Source: Pedobacter sp. MC2016-05 (GTDB taxonomy: Bacteria > Bacteroidota > Bacteroidia > Sphingobacteriales > Sphingobacteriaceae). Taken from it: DNA of 64,000 nt. This document shows positions 1 through 7,731 of the stretch, in pieces. Made by a program: the position numbers and the translations under genes. The notes below the pieces were generated by a model, which saw only the letters and a program-made list of their open reading frames with translations, was not told the origin of the DNA and did not search any database. Location: assembly GCF_026239735.1 (NCBI RefSeq), contig NZ_JAPIVT010000003.1, positions 372,001 through 436,000 on the forward strand, given 5' to 3'. Each line of letters opens with the position of its first letter. Positions within the stretch are counted from its first letter, which is position 1.

Positions 1-817
1 GAACAAACGAAGGATCCAGCATGGCTTTTACCTCGTTCGTAACAGATGCCATATTGGTGAATTCCCCCTTCGGTTCTAAATTTGAAAAGTACGTATTTGG
101 GAAAGCAAATAAAATATGGAAGTGTTTTGAGTATGGCAAATAATTCAAGAAAGCCAGAATACCGATGATGTGAAACCACCAGCAACCACGTTCAATCATA
201 ACTAATGCGCCTTCACTTGAGGGTAACAAATTCATCAAATATTTGCTTACAGGGAAAGAGCCAGCAACTGTATAATGATTGGCACCCAGTATTTGTAATT
301 TTGCATCAGCAGCATTCATCAGGAGAAACGCACTCATTAGTAAAATTTCCACAATGAGAATATAGTTCGCGTCTGATTTTGGCCAATTGGTCATTTCTAC
401 ACCTTTGAAACGCTTTAATTTTAAAACGTTTCTACGAATAAGAAAAATAACACAGGATACCCAAACCGTTAAGGCTAGGATTTCAAAAGAGCCGATTAAA
501 AAATTGTAGAGACCACCTAAGCCATTAAAGATTCGATGTGTTCCGAAAAGGCCATCAATCATGATTTCCAACACCTCAATGTTGATGATGATGAAGCCAA
601 TGTAGACAAAAAAGTGAAGGAATGCAGGGATTGGGCGTACCACCATTTTCGATTGTCCGAATGCAACACGAAGCATCGTCATTAACCTTTTTTGAGGCTG
701 ATCGCTTCTATCAGCAGATTTTCCTAAGCGGATATTGCGAATAATTTTGCGAAAATTAAAGGTAAACAGCGCAATTGCTGCAAGGGTTATTACTAGAAAT
801 AGGATCTGAGCCACCAT
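1..817 (-). CDS. Membrane Fe-S oxidoreductase, N-terminal part (cut by window edge)
   Basis: The leftward frame opens with ATG at 815-817 and stays open to base 1, about 272 codons, so only the N-terminal portion is seen. It has several hydrophobic helices (residues 1-20, about 67-95, 100-125 and 150-170) and a His-rich segment after WWFHIIGILAFLNYLPYSKH, as in the nitrate-reductase-gamma-like membrane domain that precedes the cysteine clusters of heterodisulfide-reductase-type Fe-S oxidoreductases. The CCG cysteine motifs expected in the C-terminal half lie outside the window, so the role in electron transfer is inferred from the membrane part only. Confidence 0.7.
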   Translation of the reverse strand, partial: MVAQILFLVITLAAIALFTFNFRKIIRNIRLGKSADRSDQPQKRLMTMLRVAFGQSKMVVRPIPAFLHFFVYIGFIIINIEVLEIMIDGLFGTHRIFNGLGGLYNFLIGSFEILALTVWVSCVIFLIRRNVLKLKRFKGVEMTNWPKSDANYILIVEILLMSAFLLMNAADAKLQILGANHYTVAGSFPVSKYLMNLLPSSEGALVMIERGCWWFHIIGILAFLNYLPYSKHFHILFAFPNTYFSNLEPKGEFTNMASVTNEVKAMLDPSFV

Positions 818-1000
818 GCAATATTATATTGTTTATGCTAAATTATGATATTAATCGAAATAAATTACTATGCATGCATAAAAAAAGTATAAAAATTTTT
901 AGTTTGTATTCATTCTAAGCCATGCATTCATGCGTTTTTTGGTTGCTAAAAATTTAATTAATTGATTATCAGAGTTCAACTAAAATAATGAGAAAAAAGT

Positions 1001-1030
1001 TTTGCTTTTGGGAAAAGAACACTACATTTG
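1001..1030 (+). promoter_or_regulatory. Bacteroidota-type promoter of first tRNA-Phe
   Basis: A -33 box TTTG at 1001-1004 is followed after 18 bases by TACATTTG at 1023-1030, a full match to the TAnnTTTG -7 element of the Bacteroidota primary sigma factor. The tRNA starts 46 bases downstream. Confidence 0.75.
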
Positions 1031-1076
1031 TGCCTCCAAAACGGGTTATTTCATTGTAAATTATCCTAATGTAGGA

Positions 1077-1149
1077 GGTGCCATAGCTCAGTCGGTAGAG
1101 CAAAGGACTGAAAATCCTTGTGTCCCTGGTTCGAATCCAGGTGGCACCA
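1077..1149 (+). tRNA. tRNA-Phe (anticodon GAA), copy 1
   Basis: The 73-base gene folds as a full cloverleaf. The acceptor strands GGTGCCA and TGGCACC pair over 7 bp with discriminator A at 1149. The D arm is GCTC/GAGC, the anticodon stem AAGGA/TCCTT encloses CTGAAAA with anticodon GAA, and the T arm CCTGG/CCAGG encloses TTCGAAT. CCA is not encoded after the discriminator. Confidence 0.97.
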
Positions 1150-1154
1150 CTTCC

Positions 1155-1184
1155 AAAAGCCTTTCAGAGATGACAGGCTTTTTT
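1155..1184 (+). terminator. Terminator after tRNA-Phe copy 1
   Basis: AAAAGCCT (1155-1162) pairs with AGGCTTTT (1175-1182) around a 12-base loop, and the right arm runs into a T-rich tail. Confidence 0.75.
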
Positions 1185-1229
1185 GATAAAAAGATTCTCT
1201 GCGATGGGGAAATAAATTAAATTGGGTTG

Positions 1230-1259
1230 TTGCATTTGAAGAAAAGAATACTACATTTG
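1230..1259 (+). promoter_or_regulatory. Bacteroidota-type promoter of second tRNA-Phe
   Basis: TTG at 1230-1232, 19 bases, then TACATTTG at 1252-1259. The -7 box is identical to that of the first tRNA-Phe, and the tRNA starts 15 bases further on, giving a much shorter leader than copy 1. Confidence 0.75.
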
Positions 1260-1274
1260 CATTCCTAAACGAAT

Positions 1275-1347
1275 GGTGCCATAGCTCAGTCGGTAGAGCA
1301 AAGGACTGAAAATCCTTGTGTCCCTGGTTCGAATCCAGGTGGCACCA
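1275..1347 (+). tRNA. tRNA-Phe (anticodon GAA), copy 2
   Basis: All 73 bases are identical to the copy at 1077-1149, with the same cloverleaf and GAA anticodon and no encoded CCA. The two genes begin 198 bp apart and each has its own promoter and terminator, so they are separate transcription units rather than one tRNA operon. Confidence 0.97.
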
Positions 1348-1353
1348 CAAAAA

Positions 1354-1389
1354 AGCCTTTAGATGAAAATCTAAAGGCTCTCGTTTTTT
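1354..1389. terminator. Strong hairpin terminator between tRNA and SRPBCC gene
   Basis: AGCCTTTAGAT (1354-1364) and ATCTAAAGGCT (1369-1379) form a perfect 11-bp stem with loop GAAA, followed on the + strand by CTCGTTTTTT. The A-run before the left arm would serve the convergent gene that ends at 1391, so it probably works in both directions. Confidence 0.85.
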
Positions 1390-1390
1390 A

Positions 1391-1837
1391 TCAGGTTTCG
1401 ATGTGATCTTTTGCACTTCCTTCGGCCAAGTCTTTAACATTTTGTAAGGCTTTAGGCCAGGTTTCCTCAAAATAGCCTTTCCATTCGTCTATGATACCCA
1501 TGTCTATCTTCAGCTCAGTTTTTCCGTCTTTTTCGCTAAGCGAATAATTTTCTAAAGGTTCTCCCCAGTCTTTAAGTTCCTCTTTACCATCTTTCACTTC
1601 GCCTAAATGTTTAATAGACATAAATTTGTTAGGGATATTGTCTTCAATAACAGCAAGCATTCCGTTTCCCGTTCCATCACCAAATATTGCTTTGCTGCCT
1701 TTTTGCCAATCGGTTTCTACTGAAGAATTTTCTGCAAAGGCTACAGTCCATTTTGGATAGGTATCCCCACCAAAAAGTACATTCCATACCTTTTCTGCGC
1801 TGGCATTAATTTCCGTTTTGAATTCAATCTTTTCCAT
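1391..1837 (-). CDS. SRPBCC (AHSA1-like) domain protein
   Basis: This 148-residue protein has the form of a START-like/AHSA1 ligand-binding fold: an N-terminal strand ending in NASAEKVWNVLFGG, then P-K-W and alternating strands, with a long C-terminal helix from about residue 118 (WKGYFEETWPKALQNVKDLA). Family members bind small hydrophobic ligands or act as co-chaperone-like proteins; no ligand can be read from the sequence. It lies 16 bp after the DUF1801 gene on the same strand, so the two are probably co-transcribed, and it ends two bases before a terminator shared with tRNA-Phe copy 2. Confidence 0.8.
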   Translation of the reverse strand: MEKIEFKTEINASAEKVWNVLFGGDTYPKWTVAFAENSSVETDWQKGSKAIFGDGTGNGMLAVIEDNIPNKFMSIKHLGEVKDGKEELKDWGEPLENYSLSEKDGKTELKIDMGIIDEWKGYFEETWPKALQNVKDLAEGSAKDHIET

Positions 1838-1853
1838 ATTATCTGAATTTTAA

Positions 1854-2213
1854 TTAAGCGTTTTCCAGCAATGTTACCCAGGCATTAACCGCTTTTTTCA
1901 ATCCATCAGCATGCTTTTCTACGTCTTCCATATTGTAAAATTTAGCATAAGCTTTGCCCTTAGTCTGTTCTTCCAACAAACCAAAATCATCATTAAAAAG
2001 TGATGCCTTGTGAAATATTACAATAACATATTTTTTGATTTTTGGATTTATCGTTGCCATATCGCCTTTGAAGCTAAAACTCGGTCCGCCCCATTTTATA
2101 CTGCTTTCAATTTTAGGGTTGGCATTTTGTATAATCGTGATCACTTTAACCATTTCCTTTTTTAAAGGATGATCGATTGTATCAATCACCTGCTGTATTT
2201 TATCGTTCATCAT
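1854..2213 (-). CDS. DUF1801 family protein
   Basis: This small soluble protein has the pattern of the DUF1801 (YdhG-like) family: a helical N terminus, IESSIKWGGPSFSF in the middle and a strand pair KKYVIVIFHKASLF, then a C-terminal helix. The biochemical role of the family is not established. I place the start at the ATG at 2213 (MMNDKIQQ, 119 residues); the frame also has an ATG ten codons upstream at 2243. It heads a two-gene leftward unit with the SRPBCC gene. Confidence 0.75.
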   Translation of the reverse strand: MMNDKIQQVIDTIDHPLKKEMVKVITIIQNANPKIESSIKWGGPSFSFKGDMATINPKIKKYVIVIFHKASLFNDDFGLLEEQTKGKAYAKFYNMEDVEKHADGLKKAVNAWVTLLENA

Positions 2214-2352
2214 TAAAAGTTCTATATTCAAATATGAGAACATGAAAATTTAAAGTTGCGGTGTAATAGCGACATTTTTCGGGTGTGATTTAAGAATTTC
2301 CTGAGTCAACCATTTTATAAACAGAAATAAAATTGTTTCCTGATAAAAAAGT

Positions 2353-2395
2353 AGCATAAAAAAACTCCCTTCATTATTTGAAGGGAGTTTCTTGT
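2353..2395 (-). terminator. Terminator of the LEA-type lipoprotein gene
   Basis: AAACTCCCTTCA (2362-2373) pairs with TGAAGGGAGTTT (2379-2390) around a 5-base loop. Read leftward, the hairpin is followed by a run of seven T, directly after the stop of the gene at 2396. Confidence 0.85.
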
Positions 2396-2998
2396 TTAAA
2401 GCAATATCTTGCTGCTAATATCTTTGTTGATGGTGATGTAACCAGGATATTTGACTGGCGTATTGCCAAGCATAAAAGTCGGTTTGATTTTTATCGTTAA
2501 TAATCCCAACTTCTCATCTTTTGAAGAAGACCCTTTTTGAGCAGCCTTCACAATATCATTGAAAACATTTCCATTTGAAACTAAACCATAAATGTTGCTG
2601 ATCAATTGAACAGGTACAGTCACGGTTTGTCCTTGCGCAATGCTCACATTCTGGTTCACAATTCCTTCTGCCAAATCGGTGTTATTAACTAAAATTTTAT
2701 ATTCAAACTGGTTAATTGCCGCCAAATTCGCTGATGGATTTGTAATCTCCAGGTTTAGATTTGCTTTTAACGGAATATCTTTTCTTAATAAACCCAAAGC
2801 CACCCCAGGCAAGCTGGTTAAACTAAAACTTTGCTGATCAATTAATTTTTTAACATCGGAACCGGCAATGGTAATCTGTTGAACATTTGTTATTTTATAA
2901 GTACAGTCTTCCAGCGCCTTTATTTGTTGCGCCTGCCTGTTTATGCCGCAACTAAAAAGGGTAATAGTTACCAGGCAAAGCAATAGTGTGTTTTTCAT
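2396..2998 (-). CDS. LEA type 2 family lipoprotein
   Basis: The N terminus MKNTLLLCLVTITLFSCGIN is a lipoprotein signal with lipobox LFSC, so the mature protein of about 183 residues is expected to be lipid-anchored. The body matches the water-stress/LEA type 2 beta-sandwich pattern, with the phrase NLEITNPSANLAAINQFEYKI typical of the family. Family proteins are known in Bacteroidota as outer-surface or periplasmic proteins of unknown task. The start at 2998 is preferred because it begins the signal peptide directly; an ATG three codons upstream (3007) is in frame. Confidence 0.75.
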   Translation of the reverse strand: MKNTLLLCLVTITLFSCGINRQAQQIKALEDCTYKITNVQQITIAGSDVKKLIDQQSFSLTSLPGVALGLLRKDIPLKANLNLEITNPSANLAAINQFEYKILVNNTDLAEGIVNQNVSIAQGQTVTVPVQLISNIYGLVSNGNVFNDIVKAAQKGSSSKDEKLGLLTIKIKPTFMLGNTPVKYPGYITINKDISSKILL

Positions 2999-3063
2999 GT
3001 TAATCATAACGCCAATTTAGGCAAACTATTTCAGGAACAACATTTCTTTAACTAAAATTAGCA

Positions 3064-3480
3064 TTACGGACTTACCGTTTCAATGTCATCACGTTTATCA
3101 TCCCGGTTGCTATCATCTTGTTTTTCAGTTGCCTCTTCTGTAGCCTCTTCGTTTTCGCTAATTTCTTCCTTGATGGATTGTTCGCTTTGATCAGCGGTTT
3201 CTGCGCTTTTTTCACCTTCAGTTACTGGTAATCCTTCACTTGCTGGTGCTTTACTTTCAGATCCAGTTTGCGCTGCTTCAGCACTTTTTTCAGCTGTATC
3301 TTCGGCGTCTTTAGGCTGTTCTTGCGCCTCATTGGTATTTTCATCTACAGGCTTTGATGGATCGACTTCTTCTTTATGGGCCGAGGGAACAACTGTTTCA
3401 ATATCCAATTGAACATCATCTGTCGGTTTCGGCTGTGTATTTGTGTTTTCTTCCGTTGTTTTATCTTTTTCGTTTTCCAT
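3064..3480 (-). CDS. Acidic low-complexity hypothetical protein
   Basis: This 138-residue protein consists almost wholly of E, D, T, S, A, P and K and has no hydrophobic core, so it is probably disordered and cytoplasmic. The phrase DIETVVP at about residue 26 returns as DIETVSP at the very C terminus, suggesting a short duplicated binding motif. It lies 57 bp upstream of the LEA-type lipoprotein gene on the same strand. I do not recognise a family, and the frame could be biased by composition, but ATG, stop and codon pattern look genuine. Confidence 0.6.
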   Translation of the reverse strand: MENEKDKTTEENTNTQPKPTDDVQLDIETVVPSAHKEEVDPSKPVDENTNEAQEQPKDAEDTAEKSAEAAQTGSESKAPASEGLPVTEGEKSAETADQSEQSIKEEISENEEATEEATEKQDDSNRDDKRDDIETVSP

Positions 3481-3558
3481 GGTAATATCTTTTCTTTATT
3501 AAATGAATTCGACCACAATTTTGTTTCAAATTTCTTCAATGCTTTAGTCTGCGATTTC

Positions 3559-3566
3559 TACCTTTG
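3559..3566 (+). promoter_or_regulatory. Candidate -7 promoter element of the acetyltransferase gene
   Basis: TACCTTTG matches TAnnTTTG and lies 11 bases before the ATG at 3578. No clear TTG -33 box is seen at the expected distance, so the call is tentative. Confidence 0.4.
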
Positions 3567-3577
3567 AGGAAAAAGCT

Positions 3578-4060
3578 ATGGCTATTACATACCGAAAAAT
3601 AGAGGAGCGGGACGACGAATCGCTTGCAGATTTAATTAGAAAAATATTTAGAGAGTTTAAGATTGATAAGCCAGGTACGGTTTATACTGATCCAACAACT
3701 GACCATTTATCAGCAGTTTTTACTGCAGCGCAATCTGTTTACTGGGTTGCTGAAGAAGATGGACAATTGCTGGGTGGCTGTGGCATTTATCCCACCGCTG
3801 GTTTGCCAGAAGGTTGTGTAGAGCTGGTGAAACTTTATGCATCGGCTGAAGCACGGGGTAAAGGCGTAGGGAAGGCATTGATGCAGAAAAGTATAGAATC
3901 TGCTCAACATTTCGGCTACAATGAAATTTATCTGGAGTCGTTTCCGGAATTAACAACCGCCATTTCGATGTATGAAAACACTGGCTTCAAGTATTTATCA
4001 GCACCACTGGGCAATTCTGGCCACTTTGCTTGCAACGTTTGGATGCTACTTGTACTTTGA
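3578..4060 (+). CDS. GNAT family N-acetyltransferase
   Basis: A single-domain acetyltransferase of 160 residues. The acetyl-CoA binding loop R-G-K-G-V-G-K-A lies at residues 93-100 after the strand VELVKLYA, followed by the helix and IYLES strand, then the aromatic motif MYENTGFKYL, all in the order usual for GNAT enzymes. It transfers an acetyl group from acetyl-CoA to an amine; the acceptor cannot be deduced. The gene stands alone with its own terminator. Confidence 0.85.
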   Translation: MAITYRKIEERDDESLADLIRKIFREFKIDKPGTVYTDPTTDHLSAVFTAAQSVYWVAEEDGQLLGGCGIYPTAGLPEGCVELVKLYASAEARGKGVGKALMQKSIESAQHFGYNEIYLESFPELTTAISMYENTGFKYLSAPLGNSGHFACNVWMLLVL

Positions 4061-4061
4061 T

Positions 4062-4099
4062 AAAATTATCCTCGAAATAGCCAGTTGGGATAATTTTTC
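4062..4099 (+). terminator. Terminator after the acetyltransferase gene
   Basis: AAATTATCC (4063-4071) pairs with GGATAATTT (4088-4096) across a 16-base loop, followed by further T residues. Confidence 0.7.
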
Positions 4100-4153
4100 A
4101 GCCTGTTGGCATAACAAAGTTTATCACTGATCAGGGTTAAACTACTTTTATTT

Positions 4154-5161
4154 ATGAAAAGGACAAGAATCGTAATCATACACATTGTTTGCTGGCTAGT
4201 GGTATTGGCCTATCTGTATGGTGGGGCGCTGATAAAAGGGGTAACCTTGAGGCAATCGGCATTTGATATTTCGATGAATTTTATTCAAATAGTCGAATTT
4301 TATATCTGTTATCTATGGGTATATCCATATTTTTTAAAAAGAGATAAAATCCCTCAGCTTATTGGAGCAATGTTTTTTACCATTGCTGTTTTTATTGCTT
4401 CGCGATACCTCATTGAGCAGGTTTTTTACAAGCATTGGTTTGATATGCAAAACTATACAGATGATACACCAATATCGAAATACATTGCAGATAATATTTA
4501 TTACAGTCTGGCATTTTTAGTTATGCCAGCAGCCGTTTACAGCGTGGAACAAAACTTTAAAACCGAAATTACCAATCGGAAGCTGAAAGCAGAAGTGGTT
4601 AAATCGGAATTGGCTTTTTTAAAATCGCAGATTAACCCACATTTTCTTTACAACACTTTAAATTACGTTTATTCGCTGGCCATTCCAGTTTCTGATCAAC
4701 TTGCAAATGCGGTTTTGCGTCTTTCAGATTTGATGCGTTATACTTTAAATGAAAGTGTTGATGGCAAGGTGACGCTAAATAAAGAGGTTGAATATTTGGA
4801 AAGTTATATCGAGCTTTTTAGAATGCGTTTCGAGCCTAAATTCTATGTGATTTTTATTACTGAAGGCATAGCAGAACAAAAGTTAGCCGCTTTAATGTTA
4901 ATTCCTTTTGTAGAAAATGCATTTAAGCATGGCGTTTTGAATGATGAGCAACACCCAGTCCGTATTAAGCTAAAAGTGCAGGCTAAACGATTGAGTTTTG
5001 AAGTGAGCAATAAGATAAATCGGGGGCAGAAAGACCATTCGAGTGGTGTGGGATTGGTTAATATTCAAAGGCGATTGGATTTAATTTATCCTGATCAGCA
5101 TGAATTGCTGGTATCAAATAATGGGAATACTTATAAAACTACTTTGATACTGAATATATGA
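4154..5161 (+). CDS. LytS-type sensor histidine kinase
   Basis: This 335-residue protein has four N-terminal membrane helices (about 5-27, 38-60, 68-88, 112-130), a short coiled linker, then the His_kinase phosphoacceptor motif QINPHFLYNTLN with His163, and a C-terminal ATPase domain with N box LIPFVENAFKHG and G box SSGVGLVNIQRRL. This is the arrangement of kinases that pair with LytTR regulators in Bacteroidota. Its partner is most likely the regulator at 6373. The stop overlaps the start of the next gene by four bases (ATGA), so the serine hydrolase is translationally coupled to it. No periplasmic sensor domain of any size is present. Confidence 0.9.
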   Translation: MKRTRIVIIHIVCWLVVLAYLYGGALIKGVTLRQSAFDISMNFIQIVEFYICYLWVYPYFLKRDKIPQLIGAMFFTIAVFIASRYLIEQVFYKHWFDMQNYTDDTPISKYIADNIYYSLAFLVMPAAVYSVEQNFKTEITNRKLKAEVVKSELAFLKSQINPHFLYNTLNYVYSLAIPVSDQLANAVLRLSDLMRYTLNESVDGKVTLNKEVEYLESYIELFRMRFEPKFYVIFITEGIAEQKLAALMLIPFVENAFKHGVLNDEQHPVRIKLKVQAKRLSFEVSNKINRGQKDHSSGVGLVNIQRRLDLIYPDQHELLVSNNGNTYKTTLILNI

Positions 5162-6363
5162 TCCTGCAGATATTAAATAGACGAGCTAGCAAATTGATAG
5201 GTTTGGTCATCTTAGCTTTATACTCGTCTTGTGCTCCTATAAGAGCGGTGCGATGGTGGTCGCCAGATTTAAATGATAGTAGCAAATTTAAAAGTGCTAG
5301 GGTACGGCCGTCTAAATTACCCTTTCGATTTATCAACGGAAATGATCCTTCCAAATACCATGAATTAAAAATCTATTTAGATACATTTCTTAATCGCACA
5401 AATACCAATTCTTTTATAATAATTAAAAATGACACTATTGTATACGAGCATTTTGCAACTGGCGTAAATCAAGAGTCTTTACATCCAAGCTTTTCTGTTG
5501 CTAAATCGTTTGTAGCTACACTACTGGGTATCGCAATTGATAAAAAAGACGTTTTTTCAACAAAAGATTTAGTGATTAGATATTTACCAGAACTTGAAAA
5601 GAATGATGAGCGTTTCAAGAGGTTGACTATTCAGCATGTATTAGATATGCGCTCCGCTATTGATTATGATGAACACAAAGAGACCCCATTTTCTCCTATA
5701 ACAAAATTATATTATGGTGCCTCTTTAAATAGTCAGGTTTCAAAACTCAAGATGAAAGGGGAGCCGGGCTTAAAATTTGAATATCAAAGCATAAATACTC
5801 AAATTTTGGCTGCAATTTTAGAGAAGGCAACAAATAGGAAACTGCAAGATTTACTAGCAGAATATTTATGGCAACCTTTAGGGGCAGAATCAAATGCCAT
5901 TTGGAGTTTAGATAATCAAAAAACAGCAAAAGCATTTTGTTGTTTAAACGCAACTGCTCTCGATTTTGCGAAATTAGGGAGGCTTTATCTTAATCAAGGA
6001 AACTGGGAGGGCAAGCGCATTCTCTCTGCTAAATGGATTGAAGACACTACAAATCCCGATACACTCGAAAAACTTGGATATAAAAATCAATGGTGGGCTT
6101 GTTATGATTATCGTTATTTTAAGGATTTGAAAGGTGCCGAAGCTGCACTTAACAAGTTGAGTTTAAATACCGCTATTAAGAAAACTAAATACAATGGGTA
6201 TTATTTCAAAGTGAAAGCTTTTGATTATACGGCTATTGGTATTTTAGGTCAATACGTATATGTCAATCCAAAAAATAATGTAATTATTGTGAGGATGGGT
6301 AACTATTCAAATAAACGAATTAACCTTGAAAATTTTATTCCTAAAATAGGGAGGCAACTTTAA
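5158..6363 (+). CDS. Beta-lactamase family serine hydrolase, exported lipoprotein
   Basis: The protein of 401 residues starts with a signal peptide ending in a lipobox-like LYSSC at residue 25. The beta-lactamase/DD-peptidase fold is supported by SVAK (Ser113, Lys116) and Y-Q-S at 208-210, the second catalytic motif. Members hydrolyse D-Ala peptides, esters or beta-lactams; the substrate here is unknown. It is embedded in a two-component operon, overlapping the kinase gene by 4 bp and ending 9 bp before the regulator gene, which suggests an envelope-related function under, or feeding into, that system. Confidence 0.85.
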   Translation: MILQILNRRASKLIGLVILALYSSCAPIRAVRWWSPDLNDSSKFKSARVRPSKLPFRFINGNDPSKYHELKIYLDTFLNRTNTNSFIIIKNDTIVYEHFATGVNQESLHPSFSVAKSFVATLLGIAIDKKDVFSTKDLVIRYLPELEKNDERFKRLTIQHVLDMRSAIDYDEHKETPFSPITKLYYGASLNSQVSKLKMKGEPGLKFEYQSINTQILAAILEKATNRKLQDLLAEYLWQPLGAESNAIWSLDNQKTAKAFCCLNATALDFAKLGRLYLNQGNWEGKRILSAKWIEDTTNPDTLEKLGYKNQWWACYDYRYFKDLKGAEAALNKLSLNTAIKKTKYNGYYFKVKAFDYTAIGILGQYVYVNPKNNVIIVRMGNYSNKRINLENFIPKIGRQL

Positions 6364-6372
6364 AAACTACAT

Positions 6373-7095
6373 ATGGTAATCCGCTGTTTAGCTGTTGATG
6401 ACGAATCTTACGCATCAGATATAATTGCAACCTTCATCTCTAAAACGCCATTTTTAGAATTGGTAGGAACCACAACTAATCCGTTTGAGGCACTAAGTTT
6501 AGTTCAGGAAGGCAAGGTTGATCTTGTTTTCCTTGATATTCAAATGCCAGAACTAACAGGTATACAGTTTTTAAAAATTTGTGGTGGAAAATGTAAGGTA
6601 ATTTTAACCACTGCCTATCCTGAGTATGCATTAGATGGTTTTGATTTGGATGTTGTGGATTATCTGCTGAAACCAATATCTTACGAACGTTTTTATAAAG
6701 CGGCGATAAAAGCGCAACAAATTATTTCGCCTTCGCGGTACGAAGTCATCAATACCCCATCGCAAACAAGTGGAAACGATTTTGTTTTTATTAAGGGCGA
6801 CACGAAAAATAAATTTATCAAAGTAAACTACGATGATATTTTATATATAGAAGGCCTGAAGAATTATGTGTCGGTTTACACCGCTACACAAAGAATCATT
6901 ACTTATCAGGCCCTCAGGGAATTGGAAGTTGATTTGCCAAAGCCGCCATTTTATCGGGTACATAAATCGTACATCATTTCTTTGGAGAAAATCAAAATGA
7001 TTGATGGAAATACAATTTACATCAATGATCAATCGATTCCGATTGGTGACACTTACAAAGAAGAATTTTTCAAAATTATAAAGGATCGAAAGTAG
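6373..7095 (+). CDS. LytTR family response regulator
   Basis: The 240-residue protein has a receiver domain with the acidic pair DD at 9-10, phosphoacceptor Asp55 in LVFLDIQMPE, Thr in TTAYPEYA and Lys in DYLLKP, followed by a C-terminal LytTR DNA-binding domain (about 135-238) with FIKGDTKNKFIKVNYDDILYIEGLKNYVSVY in its usual order. It is the cognate regulator of the LytS-type kinase three frames upstream in the same operon. LytTR proteins bind pairs of short direct repeats; no clear repeat was seen in front of this operon. Confidence 0.93.
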   Translation: MVIRCLAVDDESYASDIIATFISKTPFLELVGTTTNPFEALSLVQEGKVDLVFLDIQMPELTGIQFLKICGGKCKVILTTAYPEYALDGFDLDVVDYLLKPISYERFYKAAIKAQQIISPSRYEVINTPSQTSGNDFVFIKGDTKNKFIKVNYDDILYIEGLKNYVSVYTATQRIITYQALRELEVDLPKPPFYRVHKSYIISLEKIKMIDGNTIYINDQSIPIGDTYKEEFFKIIKDRK

Positions 7096-7223
7096 AATTG
7101 GACCCTGGATAAATAATTGACTGCGAATTTTCTAAAGATAAATTGAAAGCTGATGTTCGTTGGTATTGTGCGCAATTGACAGGCTAGCTTTAACAGGCCA
7201 TTTAAGAATCGAACAATATTTGT

Positions 7224-7231
7224 TAAGTTTG
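7224..7231 (+). promoter_or_regulatory. Candidate -7 promoter element of the MazG-like gene
   Basis: TAAGTTTG matches TAnnTTTG 22 bases before the ATG at 7254. The region about 20 bases further upstream reads CATTTAAG, a weak -33 candidate. Confidence 0.45.
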
Positions 7232-7253
7232 CCGATACTAAATCAAACAAAAA

Positions 7254-7721
7254 ATGCAAGAAACCAATTCGCTAAATCAGGTTGCTGAATTTCATACTAC
7301 GTTTAAACATCCAATCTTAGAATCGCCTGTTATTCCTGCTAAACAAAGGGCAAACCTGCGTGTTGCGCTTCTGGCTGAAGAATTAAAAGAATTGCAGGAA
7401 GCAATTGAGAATGATGATTTGGTAGAGGTTGCCGATGCATTATGCGATTTGCAATACGTTTTAGCTGGAGCCATTCATGAGTTTGGTTTAGGTGGAAAGT
7501 TTAAAACGCTGTTTGATGAAGTGCATCGATCCAATATGAGCAAAGCTTGTAAAACTGTTGAAGAAGCAGAACTGACCATCAAACATTACTTCGATAAAGA
7601 TCAAACAGAATCCTATTATAAAGAGGTTGATGGTTTGTTTTTAGTTTTTAGAAAAGCAGATGATAAAACGTTGAAGTCTATTAATTACTCTCCAGCTGAT
7701 TTAAAATCACACCTGGTATAA
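7254..7721 (+). CDS. MazG-like nucleoside triphosphate pyrophosphohydrolase family protein
   Basis: This 155-residue protein has the all-alpha pyrophosphohydrolase motif set: LLAEELKELQEAI at about 40-53 and DLVEVADALCDLQYVL at about 57-72, giving the EExxE...ExxD metal-binding pattern of the MazG/PRA-PH superfamily. Such enzymes cleave (d)NTPs or phosphoribosyl-ATP to release pyrophosphate. The extra C-terminal region of about 60 residues may shape substrate choice. The alpha/beta hydrolase gene begins 10 bp after its stop, so the two are probably one operon. Confidence 0.8.
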   Translation: MQETNSLNQVAEFHTTFKHPILESPVIPAKQRANLRVALLAEELKELQEAIENDDLVEVADALCDLQYVLAGAIHEFGLGGKFKTLFDEVHRSNMSKACKTVEEAELTIKHYFDKDQTESYYKEVDGLFLVFRKADDKTLKSINYSPADLKSHLV

Positions 7722-7731
7722 CATCTGAACA

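Noticed and set aside
1077..1347. Prophage attachment site in the tRNA-Phe genes
   Set aside because: No copy of the tRNA 3' end is found elsewhere in the window, and the prophage ends lie at 24.8 and 61.0 kb.
1002..1470. Open frames on both strands across the tRNA region
   Set aside because: They run through both tRNA-Phe genes and translate the same tRNA sequence twice, so they are by-products of the tRNA repeats.
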